The notes: generated from the letters alone by a model not told the origin. Shown: positions 1 through 9,394, counted from the first letter of the stretch. The stretch: 64,000 nucleotides of DNA from Spirosoma telluris (GCA_003259005.1 QLII01000001.1:3488501-3552500); one strand, 5' to 3'. Translations and numbers: made by a program.

Positions 1-2
1 TC

Positions 3-140
3 CTACGGGCAGGCCGTAACGTAGCCGAAACGACTTATCTGGTTGGATTCAAATCACCGTCGCATTTCACCATCGTTTTCAAAGAATTCTATCAGAAAAC
101 ACCAACAGAATTTATAACCACCAATGGAAAAAACACCTAA
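3..140 (+). CDS. AraC/hybrid-sensor type regulator, C-terminal fragment
   Basis: This open frame enters from the left edge and ends at TAA 138-140. The visible 45 residues contain the second helix-turn-helix of an AraC-type DNA-binding domain: a V-A-E-T recognition-helix start, then VGFKSPSHFTIVFKEFY and a Q-K-T-P-T-E-F tail that matches the usual F-K-x-x-x-G-x-x-P-x-E-Y ending. Such domains end both plain AraC regulators and Bacteroidota hybrid two-component systems. The N-terminus lies outside the window, so the two cannot be told apart. Confidence 0.8.
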   Translation, partial: LRAGRNVAETTYLVGFKSPSHFTIVFKEFYQKTPTEFITTNGKNT

Positions 141-612
141 ACGGCATTTTTCGGGGCTCTGATCAACATAATGTCCCCAATACGATAGAATGTGACCCAA
201 ATCAGAAAGTCAATCTGCGCGTAACAGGCGAAATTTGATGATTCAAACCAACCTATCCACATATTAACTAATTCTATCCACACCATTTTTTATAGTAAGC
301 TGGATCTCCAACTGAGCATGTTTTCCCGAATCGAAAACATTTTTCTGGTTGGGGACTTTTTTTGCCCACGATTTTAGAGTGGAAACCAACCTGCACGAAG
401 GTGTTCGGGAGGTATCCACTCTTTTGCATTTAACAGCAAGTAGAACTACCCGTACCGTTCACTCAGTCACATTTGGTTTGCGACCACTCATCCTGCCCGC
501 GAACCGCTCCAGTAACTTGTTATACATAGTACCAGCTATTGCCCATACATTTGATTCATCAATCGGGAACAACCCCGCTAAACAGTAGACAACAACATAA
601 AACATAAACGAC
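141..612. other. 472-bp intergenic region, no gene seen
   Basis: This AT-rich gap separates the AraC-type fragment from the small secreted protein at 613. Two open frames cross it, but both look random: one starts with TTG, the other runs antisense into the next gene, and neither encodes a recognisable domain. It presumably holds the promoter of the 613 gene. I found no convincing TAnnTTTG box or strong hairpin. Confidence 0.5.
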
Positions 613-1011
613 ATGAAAACCCTTATCAAATCATTCGCATTAGCTCTTTCGCTGGGTGTTATTACCTCTGCCGCTTCATTCGCCAACACCAACCCCGGTA
701 CCCGGCCTGCCAAGGCGGTAAGCTACAAAACGGGCATCTACTCAACCCCCTATGGTCAACTGAACATCGCCCTGGATAAAGAAACCGGTGGGGCAGTTGA
801 TGTTCGGCTTAAAGCAGCTAGTGGCAAAGTGCTTTATACCCAGCACCTAGGTAAAAATGAACGCAACTTCCGGGTACGCCTGAACCTGAATGAACTGGCA
901 GATGGAATTTACCAGGTGGAAGTGAGCAACGGGCTTGAAACAACCACTCAGAACGTAACCATTTCAACCCAGCAGCCTCAAAGCCCTGGCCGAGTTATTT
1001 CGATTAACTAA
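613..1011 (+). CDS. small secreted protein with C-terminal beta-sandwich
   Basis: The protein has 132 residues. It starts with a clear Sec signal peptide (M-K-T-L-I-K, then a hydrophobic stretch to about residue 24, with a probable cut after A-S-F-A). The mature part has alternating hydrophobic strands ending in L-A-D-G-I-Y-Q-V-E-V-S-N-G and then T-Q-N-V-T-I. That pattern resembles the secretion-tail or DUF3244-like beta-sandwich domains common in Bacteroidota extracellular proteins. No catalytic motif is visible. It is monocistronic and is followed at once by a strong terminator at 1033-1067. The function is unknown; a secreted structural or adhesive role is only a guess. Confidence 0.8.
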   Translation: MKTLIKSFALALSLGVITSAASFANTNPGTRPAKAVSYKTGIYSTPYGQLNIALDKETGGAVDVRLKAASGKVLYTQHLGKNERNFRVRLNLNELADGIYQVEVSNGLETTTQNVTISTQQPQSPGRVISIN

Positions 1012-1032
1012 GTTCCATCACTCATCATCCTT

Positions 1033-1067
1033 AAAAAACGCCCCTGGTTAGACCAGGGGCGTTTTTT
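1033..1067 (+). terminator. Rho-independent terminator after the secreted protein
   Basis: A perfect inverted repeat has arms 1033-1048 and 1052-1067 around a 3-nt loop. The GC-rich core is ACGCCCCTGGT with its complement, flanked by six A on the left and six T on the right. It could therefore work on either strand. Confidence 0.95.
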
Positions 1068-1205
1068 CGTTCTAACGTCTAAGTGCCGTATGCATTTTAT
1101 TGAGTTAATTTATTTGTTCTATATTCAAGAAATTTTTGACCTTCATCGTGAAAACAATACTCAATGAAATCCGCTTGACTAAGGAAGTATCTTCGAATCC
1201 CGCTC

Positions 1206-2867
1206 ATGCTTAGTAATCAACCCGTATCATCTACCACCGCCTGGTCTAGCGCTGCCACCGACACCGACTTCTGGACAATGCTGGCCCACACATTGTTACC
1301 CTCTTACGTGAATACCTGCCGTTGGTTTGCTGGTAAGGCTCGCCAGCAAACGGGCTTTTCGGTACAAACGATTCATTCGCTGGACTTGCCCGACGGCGAT
1401 CTTGCTTTTCTATTAATTCTGGAGGCCAGTTATGCCGACGGGGTTCCAGAAAATTACCTCCTGCCCGTCTCCTTTCTGACTAAACCAGATGCCGCGGTAC
1501 GAGCAGACATACCCGAAAAAGGCCGCATTGGTGAACTGACGCTCGATGGTCAGAGAGGCTTATTGATTGATGCCATTTACGACGAACGGTTTCGAGAGGT
1601 ATTATTCACGGCGATTTATCAGAATCAAACCATAGCTCAACCCAACGGGCAACTGAATTTTCATCGGGGCAAAGGACTGGAAGAAGGCGATGACAAATTA
1701 TCCTCACAAGTACTGCCGGTCGATTCAAGCAACTCGGCCATGACGTTCGGCGACAAATACTTTCTGAAGCTTTACCGAAAACTCTTCGAGGAAACCAACC
1801 CCGAAGTAGATATGGTCGCGTTTCTGACCGACGAGAGCAACTTCACCCACATTCCAGCCTTTGGTGGTAGTATTATCTGGAAACAACCCAATCGTGCTGA
1901 TGTAACGCTGGGTATGATACAGCGCATGGTGCCAAACGACAAGGATTCCTGGATGCAGACCGGCGACTATCTGAATGATTTTCTGTACGGAGTGCCTCAG
2001 CGCATGTTTGCTATTCGGGAGGATGTGTTCGATAAAGTCGAATTGCTGGGTAAGCGAACCGGCGAAATGCACTGCGCCCTCTACAAGCCGAGTCGGGATG
2101 GCATACCCACCGATACAGCTTTTGCTCCAGAGCCTTTCACCGATGAGTATCGTACATTTTTGATTAAGCGTTTCGAGGATTTACTCGAACGGCGCTATGC
2201 GTTATTGATTGACAATTACACCAAGCTCGATCCGCTGGCACAGCGTTTGGCCTGGGTGTTTATGGAAGCCAAAGAAATGATCGAAACGTTTATTGCCGAC
2301 TTCCGAACCCGCCCGCTCGACTCGCTCCGAATTCGGATTCACGGCGATTATCACCTTGGGCAAGTGCTGGCCACCAGCAGCGATTTTGTAATTATTGACT
2401 TCGAAGGCGAGCCAGAAAGTACCATCAGCGAACGCAAAATTAAGCACTCTCCGCTCAAAGATGTGGCGGGCATGATTCGGTCCTATCATTATGCAGTGTC
2501 GGCCAAACTCTTCAACTCGACAGAAACCGACAACATAGACCCTGACCATTTGCAACGCGTATCGGATCGCTGGTTTTACCTGATTCGTGACACGTTTCTG
2601 GATGCCTATCTGGATGTTTTTGGCGCTCCGCATCCGTTGTTCAAAAACAACAGTGAAATCAATTTCTTACTGCTAATCTATCTGCTCGAAAAGGCGGTCT
2701 ATGAATTGGGATACGAAATCAGCTACCGACCGGCTTGGGTAAAAATTCCGCTTAAAGGCATTATTGACGTGGTCCGGGAAATCGAAAAAATTCGCCTGAG
2801 CGACGGCCACTCCGTGCATGATGTACCCATGCTCCAAACGGGTTTGTTGCAAACGAAAGGTGTATAA
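1206..2867 (+). CDS. mak: maltokinase (Mak/Pep2 family)
   Basis: This 553-residue protein should phosphorylate maltose to maltose-1-phosphate with ATP, the donor step of the GlgE alpha-glucan pathway. The N-terminal cap carries the R-W-F-A-G-K motif at about residues 39-44. The phosphotransferase core has HGDYHLGQVL at about 379-388, the kinase catalytic loop, and DFEGEP at about 398-403, the metal-binding loop. In many Bacteroidota this domain is fused behind trehalose synthase. Here it starts at its own ATG (1206) and no treS lies just upstream. GlgB follows at 3753 with two small unrelated genes between. No GlgE is seen in the window, so the pathway is only partly encoded here. Confidence 0.9.
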   Translation: MLSNQPVSSTTAWSSAATDTDFWTMLAHTLLPSYVNTCRWFAGKARQQTGFSVQTIHSLDLPDGDLAFLLILEASYADGVPENYLLPVSFLTKPDAAVRADIPEKGRIGELTLDGQRGLLIDAIYDERFREVLFTAIYQNQTIAQPNGQLNFHRGKGLEEGDDKLSSQVLPVDSSNSAMTFGDKYFLKLYRKLFEETNPEVDMVAFLTDESNFTHIPAFGGSIIWKQPNRADVTLGMIQRMVPNDKDSWMQTGDYLNDFLYGVPQRMFAIREDVFDKVELLGKRTGEMHCALYKPSRDGIPTDTAFAPEPFTDEYRTFLIKRFEDLLERRYALLIDNYTKLDPLAQRLAWVFMEAKEMIETFIADFRTRPLDSLRIRIHGDYHLGQVLATSSDFVIIDFEGEPESTISERKIKHSPLKDVAGMIRSYHYAVSAKLFNSTETDNIDPDHLQRVSDRWFYLIRDTFLDAYLDVFGAPHPLFKNNSEINFLLLIYLLEKAVYELGYEISYRPAWVKIPLKGIIDVVREIEKIRLSDGHSVHDVPMLQTGLLQTKGV

Positions 2868-2968
2868 CACTCAATCGATTAGGCCGTTCCACTAAACTCT
2901 CAATCCTTTAAATAATCATTGGCTTAGGCTCGAAAAGTCAGCAGGAACATCATTTTATAAAAAAACGT

Positions 2969-2976
2969 TACATTTG
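2969..2976 (+). promoter_or_regulatory. Bacteroidota-type -7 box for the 2996 gene
   Basis: TACATTTG fits the TAnnTTTG consensus and lies 19 nt before the ATG at 2996. It suggests the two small genes are transcribed separately from maltokinase. The -33 element is not clear. Confidence 0.5.
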
Positions 2977-2995
2977 GCAGATAGACTGAAAAGCC

Positions 2996-3196
2996 ATGAA
3001 CACAGAAACGCTTACTCCTGACGAACAGGCCCGCGCACACTATCGGCTGGAATTCGCCCGCGCCTGGATGGCCCGGAAGCGACAGGAACAACAGGAAATG
3101 ATTGAGGAAGCGAAAACTGACCCAAAAATTATCGCAGCTTTTGCTGAATTAGACCGTAGAGCCACCGAACGTGGAACAAGGATTATCGAGTTATGA
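2996..3196 (+). CDS. small helical protein of unknown function
   Basis: This 66-residue, highly charged protein is predicted to be almost entirely helical, with a stretch of R, K, E and Q residues (A-R-K-R-Q-E-Q-Q-E) in its middle. It has no signal peptide or membrane segment and I do not recognise a family. It overlaps the next gene by 26 bp, which points to translational coupling. A consensus-like -7 box lies 19 nt upstream of its start. Small partner proteins coupled to a larger unknown gene are sometimes antitoxin-like, but nothing in the sequence proves that. Confidence 0.7.
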   Translation: MNTETLTPDEQARAHYRLEFARAWMARKRQEQQEMIEEAKTDPKIIAAFAELDRRATERGTRIIEL

Positions 3197-3671
3197 TTAC
3201 CTATTTGTAGGTGGGCCAAACTACATCTACACCCTTAAAACTCGCTTTGGGGCAGCGTATGAAATAAAATTCAAGCCTAGTGGTTATCTGGTCGATAATC
3301 CAGAATTTGAGGCTCTCGTTTTTGAAATGGTCATAGTACTGACCAACAATCCATACGAACCCAGGCTACCGCCCGTCGATGCACTTATGTCCGCCACGAT
3401 TCGATCCATCGTGGCGGATTTCTTTAAAACGCATGAGCGGGTAGTCATTTATATCTGCGACGACTCTGATTCTAAAGCTGATTCACGCCGGAAATTATTC
3501 GATCGATGGTTCGGGCGATACAAAAAAGAAATTTTCGTCAAGCTTAACGTACCACTTGGTATCGACGAAGCTGGTATCGCTTATTCGGTTGAACTCATAT
3601 CCCGGTTTGATAATCCGTATTTCATGCCTATTTACGAGTCTTTCAAACGAACGATCTCCGGCGAAAAATAA
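3171..3671 (+). CDS. conserved Bacteroidota protein, possibly DUF6169-like
   Basis: The protein has 166 residues and starts with GTG at 3171, since no in-frame ATG precedes the first conserved residues. The N-terminus alternates aromatic and polar residues (Y-D-Y-L-F, then Y-I-Y-T-L-K-T-R-F-G, then Y-E-I-K-F-K-P-S-G-Y-L), like a small beta-sheet domain. The middle contains I-C-D-D-S-D-S-K-A-D-S-R-R-K-L-F-D-R-W-F. I recall this layout from the uncharacterised DUF6169 family, but that is from memory. It is coupled to the 2996 gene. An 11-bp perfect hairpin followed by a short T-rich stretch sits inside the gene at 3390-3418. Function is unknown. Confidence 0.75.
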   Translation: MEQGLSSYDYLFVGGPNYIYTLKTRFGAAYEIKFKPSGYLVDNPEFEALVFEMVIVLTNNPYEPRLPPVDALMSATIRSIVADFFKTHERVVIYICDDSDSKADSRRKLFDRWFGRYKKEIFVKLNVPLGIDEAGIAYSVELISRFDNPYFMPIYESFKRTISGEK

Positions 3672-3699
3672 TAGCTCTTTGAGCGTCCCGCTTTTTTTC

Positions 3700-3707
3700 T
3701 AACTTTC
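3700..3707 (+). promoter_or_regulatory. possible -7 box upstream of glgB
   Basis: TAACTTTC differs from TAnnTTTG only at the last base. It lies about 46 nt before the glgB ATG. A T-tract precedes it. The same octamer occurs before the Uma2 gene at 40983. Confidence 0.35.
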
Positions 3708-3752
3708 CGACTCCTATTCCGTTCTACAATGAGCGCACTACCCTTTTAACCT

Positions 3753-5766
3753 ATGGCAAAACGCAAAACGACTACGCCCCCGGCTCAACCCGACTCGTCG
3801 ATACAGCCCATCTCTTCCGAACCCGTACTTACCGAATCAGCTCCTGTTGAAACACCAATACATACGGATGGCCCTTATTCCCGCTTTACCGACTTCGATA
3901 TTCATCTGTTTCGGGCCGGAAAACACCAGCGGCTTTATGAAAAATTCGGGTCGCATGTTGTTGAACACAATGGCGTCATCGGCACCTATTTTGCTGTGTG
4001 GGCTCCTTCGGCCCGATATGTAGCTGTTATTGGCAACTTCAATGGCTGGGACAAAGGCAGTCATTCCTTAAATGTCCGTTGGGATTCATCGGGCATCTGG
4101 GAAGGGTTCATTCCGCACATTGGCCGGGGTGAAACCTATAAGTATTTTATCGTTCATGAAAGTGGGCGGGAACTGGAAAAAGGTGATCCGTATGCACACT
4201 GGTGGGAAGTTCCCCTAAAACGGCCTCCGTTGTGTGGGATACCTATTATGAGTGGAAAGATCAGGATTGGATGGCCAGCCGCCATGCTAAAAATGCCCTC
4301 AACGCGCCAATCTCAGTTTATGAAATGCATCTATCCTCCTGGCGACGTGACCCTAGCAATCCTGAACGGGAGCTGACTTATGGCGAAATTGCCGACGCGC
4401 TGGTGCCTTATCTACAGGATATGGGTTTTACGCACGTTGAGTTCATGCCGGTTATGCAGTACCCTTACGCCCCTTCATGGGGCTATCAGATTACGGGCTA
4501 CTATGCGCCGAGCAGCCGTTTCGGTACACCACAGGAGTTTATGCAACTCGTTGATCGACTGCACCAGGCAGGCATTGGTGTATTGCTGGATTGGGTTCCC
4601 TCCCACTTCCCGGCGATGCCCACGGCTTGTATGAATTCGATGGATCGCATCTGTACGAACATCCTGACATGCGGAAAGGCTATCATCCCGACTGGAAAAG
4701 CTATGTTTTCAATTATGGCCGTCCTGAAGTACGCTCGTTTCTGTTAAGTAACGCCATTTTCTGGCTTGACCGTTGCCATGCCGATGGGTTGCGTGTCGAT
4801 GCCGTTGCGTCGATGCTCTATCTGGATTACTCGCGTAACGCGGGCGAATGGGAGCCCAACGTATTTGGTGGTCGCGAAAATCTGGACACGATCTCGCTCT
4901 TCAAAGAAATCAACGAAGCTATTTATAAAGAATTTCCGGACACCCAGACCATTGCCGAAGAATCAACTGCTTTTCCGGGCGTTTCAAGACCGGTTTATAC
5001 GGGTGGGTTAGGCTTTGGCATGAAGTGGATGATGGGCTGGATGAATGATACCCTCCGCTATTTCGAACGCGATCCGGCTTTCCGCAAATACCATCAGGAG
5101 GAATTGACCTTCAGTACGATTTATGCCTTCACGGAAAACTTCATGCTTCCTCTCTCGCACGATGAAGTTGTATATGGCAAGCAATCGCTGGTGGGTAAAA
5201 TGCCCGGTGATGAATGGCAACGGTTTGCCAATCTGAGGCTGTTGTTCACTTACATGTTTACACACTCCGGGACAAAGCTGTTGTTTATGGGCGGAGAGTT
5301 TGGTCAAACATCAGAATGGAAATTTGATGATAGTCTCGATTGGCACCTATTGGATTACGGTCCGCATAAAGGGATGGCGGCCTGCGTAAAAGCATTAAAT
5401 AAACTCTACAAATCCGAACCGGGTCTATATGAGCGAAATTTCAGCCCCGATGGCTTTGAATGGATTGATACCACCGACCGGGAGAACACGGTCGTAACCT
5501 ATTGCCGAAAGGGTAATAATCCAGACGATACATTACTTGTTGTGCTGAATATGACCCCTATTCCGCGTTCTAATTACCGGATCGGTGTTCCATCTGCAGG
5601 TTCCTATCAGGAGGTGTTTAACAGTGATGCCACCGAGTTTTACGGCAGTGGGTTCACCAATACGGCCCTGATTGCCAGCGACGAAGAAATGTGGCACGGG
5701 CGACCTCAATCAATTCAGGTGAATGTGCCACCGCTGGGTGCCGTTGTTTTTAAAGTAGTGAAGTAG
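3753..5766 (+). CDS. glgB: 1,4-alpha-glucan branching enzyme (frameshifted)
   Basis: GlgB transfers alpha-1,4 glucan segments to make alpha-1,6 branches in glycogen. The N-terminal CBM48 domain (about residues 70-150, with F-A-V-W-A-P-S-A and G-N-F-N-G-W-D) precedes a GH13 barrel with Y-E-M-H, the nucleophile Asp in D-G-L-R-V-D-A-V (about 350), the acid Glu in I-A-E-E-S-T (about 402) and L-S-H-D-E-V (about 469). The frame breaks twice, at the C-run 4212-4215 and near 4611. Adding one base at each gives a continuous protein of about 671 residues, normal for the family. It works downstream of maltokinase in alpha-glucan synthesis. An unusually proline-rich 30-residue N-terminal tail precedes the CBM48. 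Confidence 0.93.
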
Positions 5767-5775
5767 GTTTATTGA

Positions 5776-5851
5776 GTGAATGATAGAATGAGTGATTGAG
5801 TGAATACCGTCCGGTAGCATTATTCACTCAATCACTCATTCTATCATTCAC
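5776..5851. terminator. long perfect inverted repeat between convergent genes
   Basis: Arms 5776-5806 and 5821-5851 are 31-bp perfect complements, and the 14-nt spacer holds a further small hairpin (TACCG/CGGTA). It lies between the ends of glgB (+) and the alpha-E gene (-), so a bidirectional terminator is the simplest reading. The arms are built of GAGTGA/GAATGA-like words rather than a GC core plus T-tract. Confidence 0.75.
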
Positions 5852-5853
5852 AA

Positions 5854-6816
5854 TTAAACCTCAATCGGCTTCAAGTCGAAATAGGTTTGAAAAACGGCGA
5901 CTGCGGCTTCATTGGTGCGCGTCTGAAAATTATCGAGATACTGATGCAGGCCCATTTTGAAAATATCGGCCGTTTCAGTAAACTCAATCTCGGTGCGCAG
6001 TTTAGAAAGTGCCCGTTCGGCTGAGTTGCCAAAGCCCCCTGTAATGTTGTTGCCCGAAATTTCGTAAAGCGATAATTCGGCCTGCCGAATACAGTGCGCC
6101 ACGGCACGCGGAAACATCTTATCCAGAATCAGGAATTCAACAATACTGGCTGGAGTCAGTGAACGATACTGCTGGCGGTGCATATTATACGCACTTACTG
6201 ACTTCAACACGGCCGACCAGATCATCAGGTCGATGGTTGATCCAACCAATTCTACTTCGGGAAGTAGCGTGAAGTATTTTACATCCAGAAAGCGGGATGT
6301 CTTATCTGCCCGCTCCAGAAAGCGCCCCAGCCGACCAAAATGCCAGGCTTCGTTGCGGGTGATGGTCGCATCGATAATACCGTAAAAAAGCTGGATGCTG
6401 TTTCGAATTTCCGTAAAAAAATGTTGGGTCTGAATCTCACCCCACTGCTGTTGAGGAGATGTATCGCGCACCATCAGATAAAACTGATTCAGGTGCTCCC
6501 ACATCTCTTTAGAAATTACTTCCCGAATGGTCCGGGCATTTTCACGGGCATAGCTCAGACAGCTCACAATCGAGTTCGGATTGCGCTTATCGAAGGTCAT
6601 AAACTGAATGACATTCTCACGTGTGGGCTTCTTGTAATAGTCTTTAAACAGGTCATTATCAGCCGTTGCGATCAGCAATGGTTCCCACTGTTGATCGACG
6701 TTCGGTGGCAGATCGAGGGCCAGATTAAAATTCACACTCATGAAACGAGCATAGTTTTCAGCCCGTTCGATGTAACGATGCATCCAGTAAACAGAATTGG
6801 CAACGCGACTCAGCAT
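5854..6816 (-). CDS. alpha-E domain protein (DUF403)
   Basis: This is an all-helical alpha-E protein of about 320 residues. It begins M-L-S-R-V-A-N-S-V-Y-W-M-H-R-Y-I-E-R-A-E-N, the family signature, so I place the start at ATG 6816. An upstream in-frame ATG at 6882 would add 22 residues that are not conserved. Typical conserved blocks are present: R-E-N-A-R-T-I-R-E, W-E-H-L-N, and the A-R-T-S-R-F-like A-D-K-T-S-R-F-L-D. These proteins usually sit beside a circularly permuted ATP-grasp protein and a transglutaminase-like protease, a cluster thought to make or modify a peptide. Neither partner is in this window. The biochemical role is unproven. Confidence 0.88.
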   Translation of the reverse strand: MLSRVANSVYWMHRYIERAENYARFMSVNFNLALDLPPNVDQQWEPLLIATADNDLFKDYYKKPTRENVIQFMTFDKRNPNSIVSCLSYARENARTIREVISKEMWEHLNQFYLMVRDTSPQQQWGEIQTQHFFTEIRNSIQLFYGIIDATITRNEAWHFGRLGRFLERADKTSRFLDVKYFTLLPEVELVGSTIDLMIWSAVLKSVSAYNMHRQQYRSLTPASIVEFLILDKMFPRAVAHCIRQAELSLYEISGNNITGGFGNSAERALSKLRTEIEFTETADIFKMGLHQYLDNFQTRTNEAAVAVFQTYFDLKPIEV

Positions 6817-7066
6817 AACGTATAAAGTTGGGATAAAACGGTGGATGACCAACAAAAATAGGGATTTATGCTGGTTCAACAAGACAATTAAACCTATTAC
6901 AACTTATCAACAAAATAATCATCGCCAACAAGGCAACTTTCCATTATTCGCAAAGCTGACTTAAAATTCATAAAAAGTAGATTCGAAGGTACAACATGAG
7001 GTTAGAATAAACACCTTTGCCCCTTATAGACAGTAGTATATCTTTACTCCAAAGTTACGCAACCAT

Positions 7067-7876
7067 ATGACCTGCAAATTGTATTCACTAGTTACCCTCG
7101 GTCTGCTCCTGAGCACGGCCACTTTTGCTATGCCTAAACCGAATCCAACCAAACCAGGTCAGGCCGGATCTATTCAGGCGGCACCGAGTACTAAATTTTA
7201 CGAGGTCCGGATTTATCACCCAACACCAGGTAAATATGCCGAAATTGTAGATCGTTTCCGGCAGTACACGACAAAGATTTTCGAGAAACATGGTATGGAA
7301 AATATCGGCTACTGGACACCCACCGATACAACCAACAAAGAGCTGATTTACATTCTGGCCTATCCCAGTCGGGAAGCCCGCGATGCCTCCTGGAAAGCGT
7401 TTGGCAGTGACCCCGAGTGGAAAGCGGTTGTGGCCAAAACCGAGGCCAATGGCAAACTGGTTGACCATGTCGATCAGATTTTTATGACCGAATCGGATAT
7501 TTCGCCCAAGCTTAAGTTAAGCCAGAAATCGCCCGCCCGTACCTTTGAGTTGCGCACCTACACCTGCACCCCTGGCCATTTGCCAAATCTTCTCACGCGT
7601 TTTCGCGATCATACCATCAAGCTTTTCAGTAAACATGGCATGACGAATGTTGCCTACTGGGTCACTCAGGAAAAAGATCCAGCTACACAGCCCAAATTAG
7701 TGTATATTCTGGCACACCCCAGCGAAGCCGAAGGGAAAGCGCATTTCGAAGAATTCCGTAAAGACCCAAAATGGATTGCCGTTAAAGAGGCATCGGAGAA
7801 AGAGGCTGGCGGGTCGCTAACGACCAAAGTCGAGTCAGTGTACATGACCCCGACCGATTACTCGCCGATTAAATAA
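7067..7876 (+). CDS. secreted tandem NIPSNAP-domain protein
   Basis: The protein has 269 residues and a Sec signal peptide ending near A-T-F-A (about residue 21). Two ferredoxin-like NIPSNAP domains follow: the first starts F-Y-E-V-R-I-Y-H-P-T-P-G-K, the second F-E-L-R-T-Y-T-C-T-P-G-H. Each contains the matching K-H-G-M-x-N-x-x-Y-W segment and an L-x-Y-I-L-A-x-P-S strand. The repeats probably arose by internal duplication. The family is found across bacteria and mitochondria without a settled enzyme activity. Secreted forms are common in Cytophagales next to oxidoreductases. The next gene, a secreted Gfo/Idh oxidoreductase, starts 54 bp downstream on the same strand, so co-transcription is likely. 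Confidence 0.9.
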   Translation: MTCKLYSLVTLGLLLSTATFAMPKPNPTKPGQAGSIQAAPSTKFYEVRIYHPTPGKYAEIVDRFRQYTTKIFEKHGMENIGYWTPTDTTNKELIYILAYPSREARDASWKAFGSDPEWKAVVAKTEANGKLVDHVDQIFMTESDISPKLKLSQKSPARTFELRTYTCTPGHLPNLLTRFRDHTIKLFSKHGMTNVAYWVTQEKDPATQPKLVYILAHPSEAEGKAHFEEFRKDPKWIAVKEASEKEAGGSLTTKVESVYMTPTDYSPIK

Positions 7877-7930
7877 TTTCGGCAAACATACCCTTTCATC
7901 AATCGGTTTCTGACGTAAACAAACAACGTT

Positions 7931-9321
7931 ATGAAACCGATTGATCATTTTATGAGTACCTTTTTTGAGAATCCGGCGCGGTCTACATTATCGCGTCAGG
8001 ATTTCCTTCAGTTAACAGGTCGTGGTTTGGCCGTTGGTGCTTTAGGGAGCACTCTTGCATCGTGCGAGAAGAAACCAGAGGCCACCAATACGACTTCCTC
8101 AATTGCCAGCACCCCAGCGGCCCGGTTCCCAAACTCCCCGCTACCTCCCCGCCCGCTACAGTTCCAGCCGACTCAAGTAAGCCGATTGAACTGGAACAAA
8201 TCAAAGCCAAAACCGAGCAACAGGAAGGCCCCACACCTACGCCAATGCCTGAGGATAAACGTATTGGTTATGCGCTGGTTGGCCTCGGACACCTAACGCT
8301 CAACCAAATTCTACCCGCTTTTGGAGCTTGCACCAAATCGAAAGTGGTAGCCCTGGTAAGTGGTAGTCCCGAAAAAATGCAGAAAGTAGCAACTCAGTAT
8401 GGTATCAAAAAAGAGAGTTGTTACAGCTATGCTGACTACGATAAACTGCGCGACAACCAGGACGTTCAGGCTATTTATATTGTGCTTCCCAATGGCATGC
8501 ATGCCGAATACACCATTCGGGGAGCGCAGGCGGGTAAACACATTCTCTGTGAGAAACCGATGGCCAACTCAGTAGCCGAATGTCAGGCCATGATTGATGC
8601 CTGCAAGAAAGCGGACCGCAAGCTCATGATTGCGTACCGGATTCAATATGAGCCGCACAATAAGATGGTTCGCGAGATGGTTCAGAAAGAGCAGTTTGGC
8701 AAAGTCAAAAGTATTATTGCCAACAACGGCCAAAACTCCGATAACCCCAAACACTGGCGATTCAACAAAGCATTAGCTGGCGGTGGCTCACTCCCCGACG
8801 TGGGCTTATATTGCCTGAATACGATCCGGTTTGTGCTGGCCGAAGAACCCACTGAAGTGATGGGCTATGTACACAGTACGCCCAATGACCCGCGTTTCAA
8901 GGAAGTTGAAGAACAGGTAAACTGGCTTATGAAATTTCCGAGTGGTGTGCAGGCCAGTTGTGCTACCAGCTATGGGCATCACGATGATAAGAGTTACCGG
9001 GTGTTAGCCGATACAGGCTGGATTAAAATGGACCCGGCGTTCCCGTATACGGGACTAAAACTCGAAACGAGTCAGGCACAAGGCACAGAAAATCAAATCA
9101 TTCAACATAACATTGCTGATAAAGACCACTTTGCTACCGAAATGGATCACTTTTCGGAATGCTTATTAGCGAACAAAGTACCCTTCACACCCGGTGAAGA
9201 AGGGCTTCAGGACCAGAAAATAATGGAAGCTATTTATCAATCGGCTCGGGATGGGAAACCCGTTAAATTGGAGTCCGTAACAAAGAAAGATGCCTTCCGG
9301 GGAGAGGAGCCGGCAGCCTGA
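7931..9321 (+). CDS. secreted Gfo/Idh/MocA-family oxidoreductase (frameshifted)
   Basis: The N-terminus holds S-R-Q-D-F-L-Q-L-T-G-R-G followed by a hydrophobic stretch and T-L-A-S-C: a Tat-like export signal with only one arginine in the RR position, plus a possible lipobox. A Pro/Thr-rich linker follows. The Rossmann domain begins I-G-Y-A-L-V-G-L-G-H, and E-K-P-M-A-N-S carries the catalytic-lysine E-K-P motif of the family. The second half is the usual alpha/beta GFO_IDH C-terminal domain. The frame breaks at the C-run 8112-8115 in the linker; one added C joins the parts into about 463 residues. The substrate is probably a sugar or polyol and is unknown. Confidence 0.88.
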
Positions 9322-9394
9322 ACTGAAATTCTGTGATTGAACTGATTTAGCTGATCTTGACTTTTAAAATCAGTTCAATCACAAAATTCCAGTT
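9321..9394. terminator. inverted repeat between convergent genes
   Basis: Arms at about 9321-9348 and 9367-9394 match over about 28 bp with two or three differences (core GTGATTGAACTGATTT with its complement). It lies between the stops of the oxidoreductase (+) and the OmpA-family gene (-), so a two-way terminator is likely. Confidence 0.6.

Noticed and set aside
349-713. Two short open frames before and across the first secreted gene
   Set aside because: One starts with TTG and neither has a domain; the other is antisense to a gene with a clear signal peptide.
3753-5766. glgB as a decaying pseudogene
   Set aside because: Both breaks are single lost bases in short runs, the rest is well conserved, and the same error recurs throughout the window.
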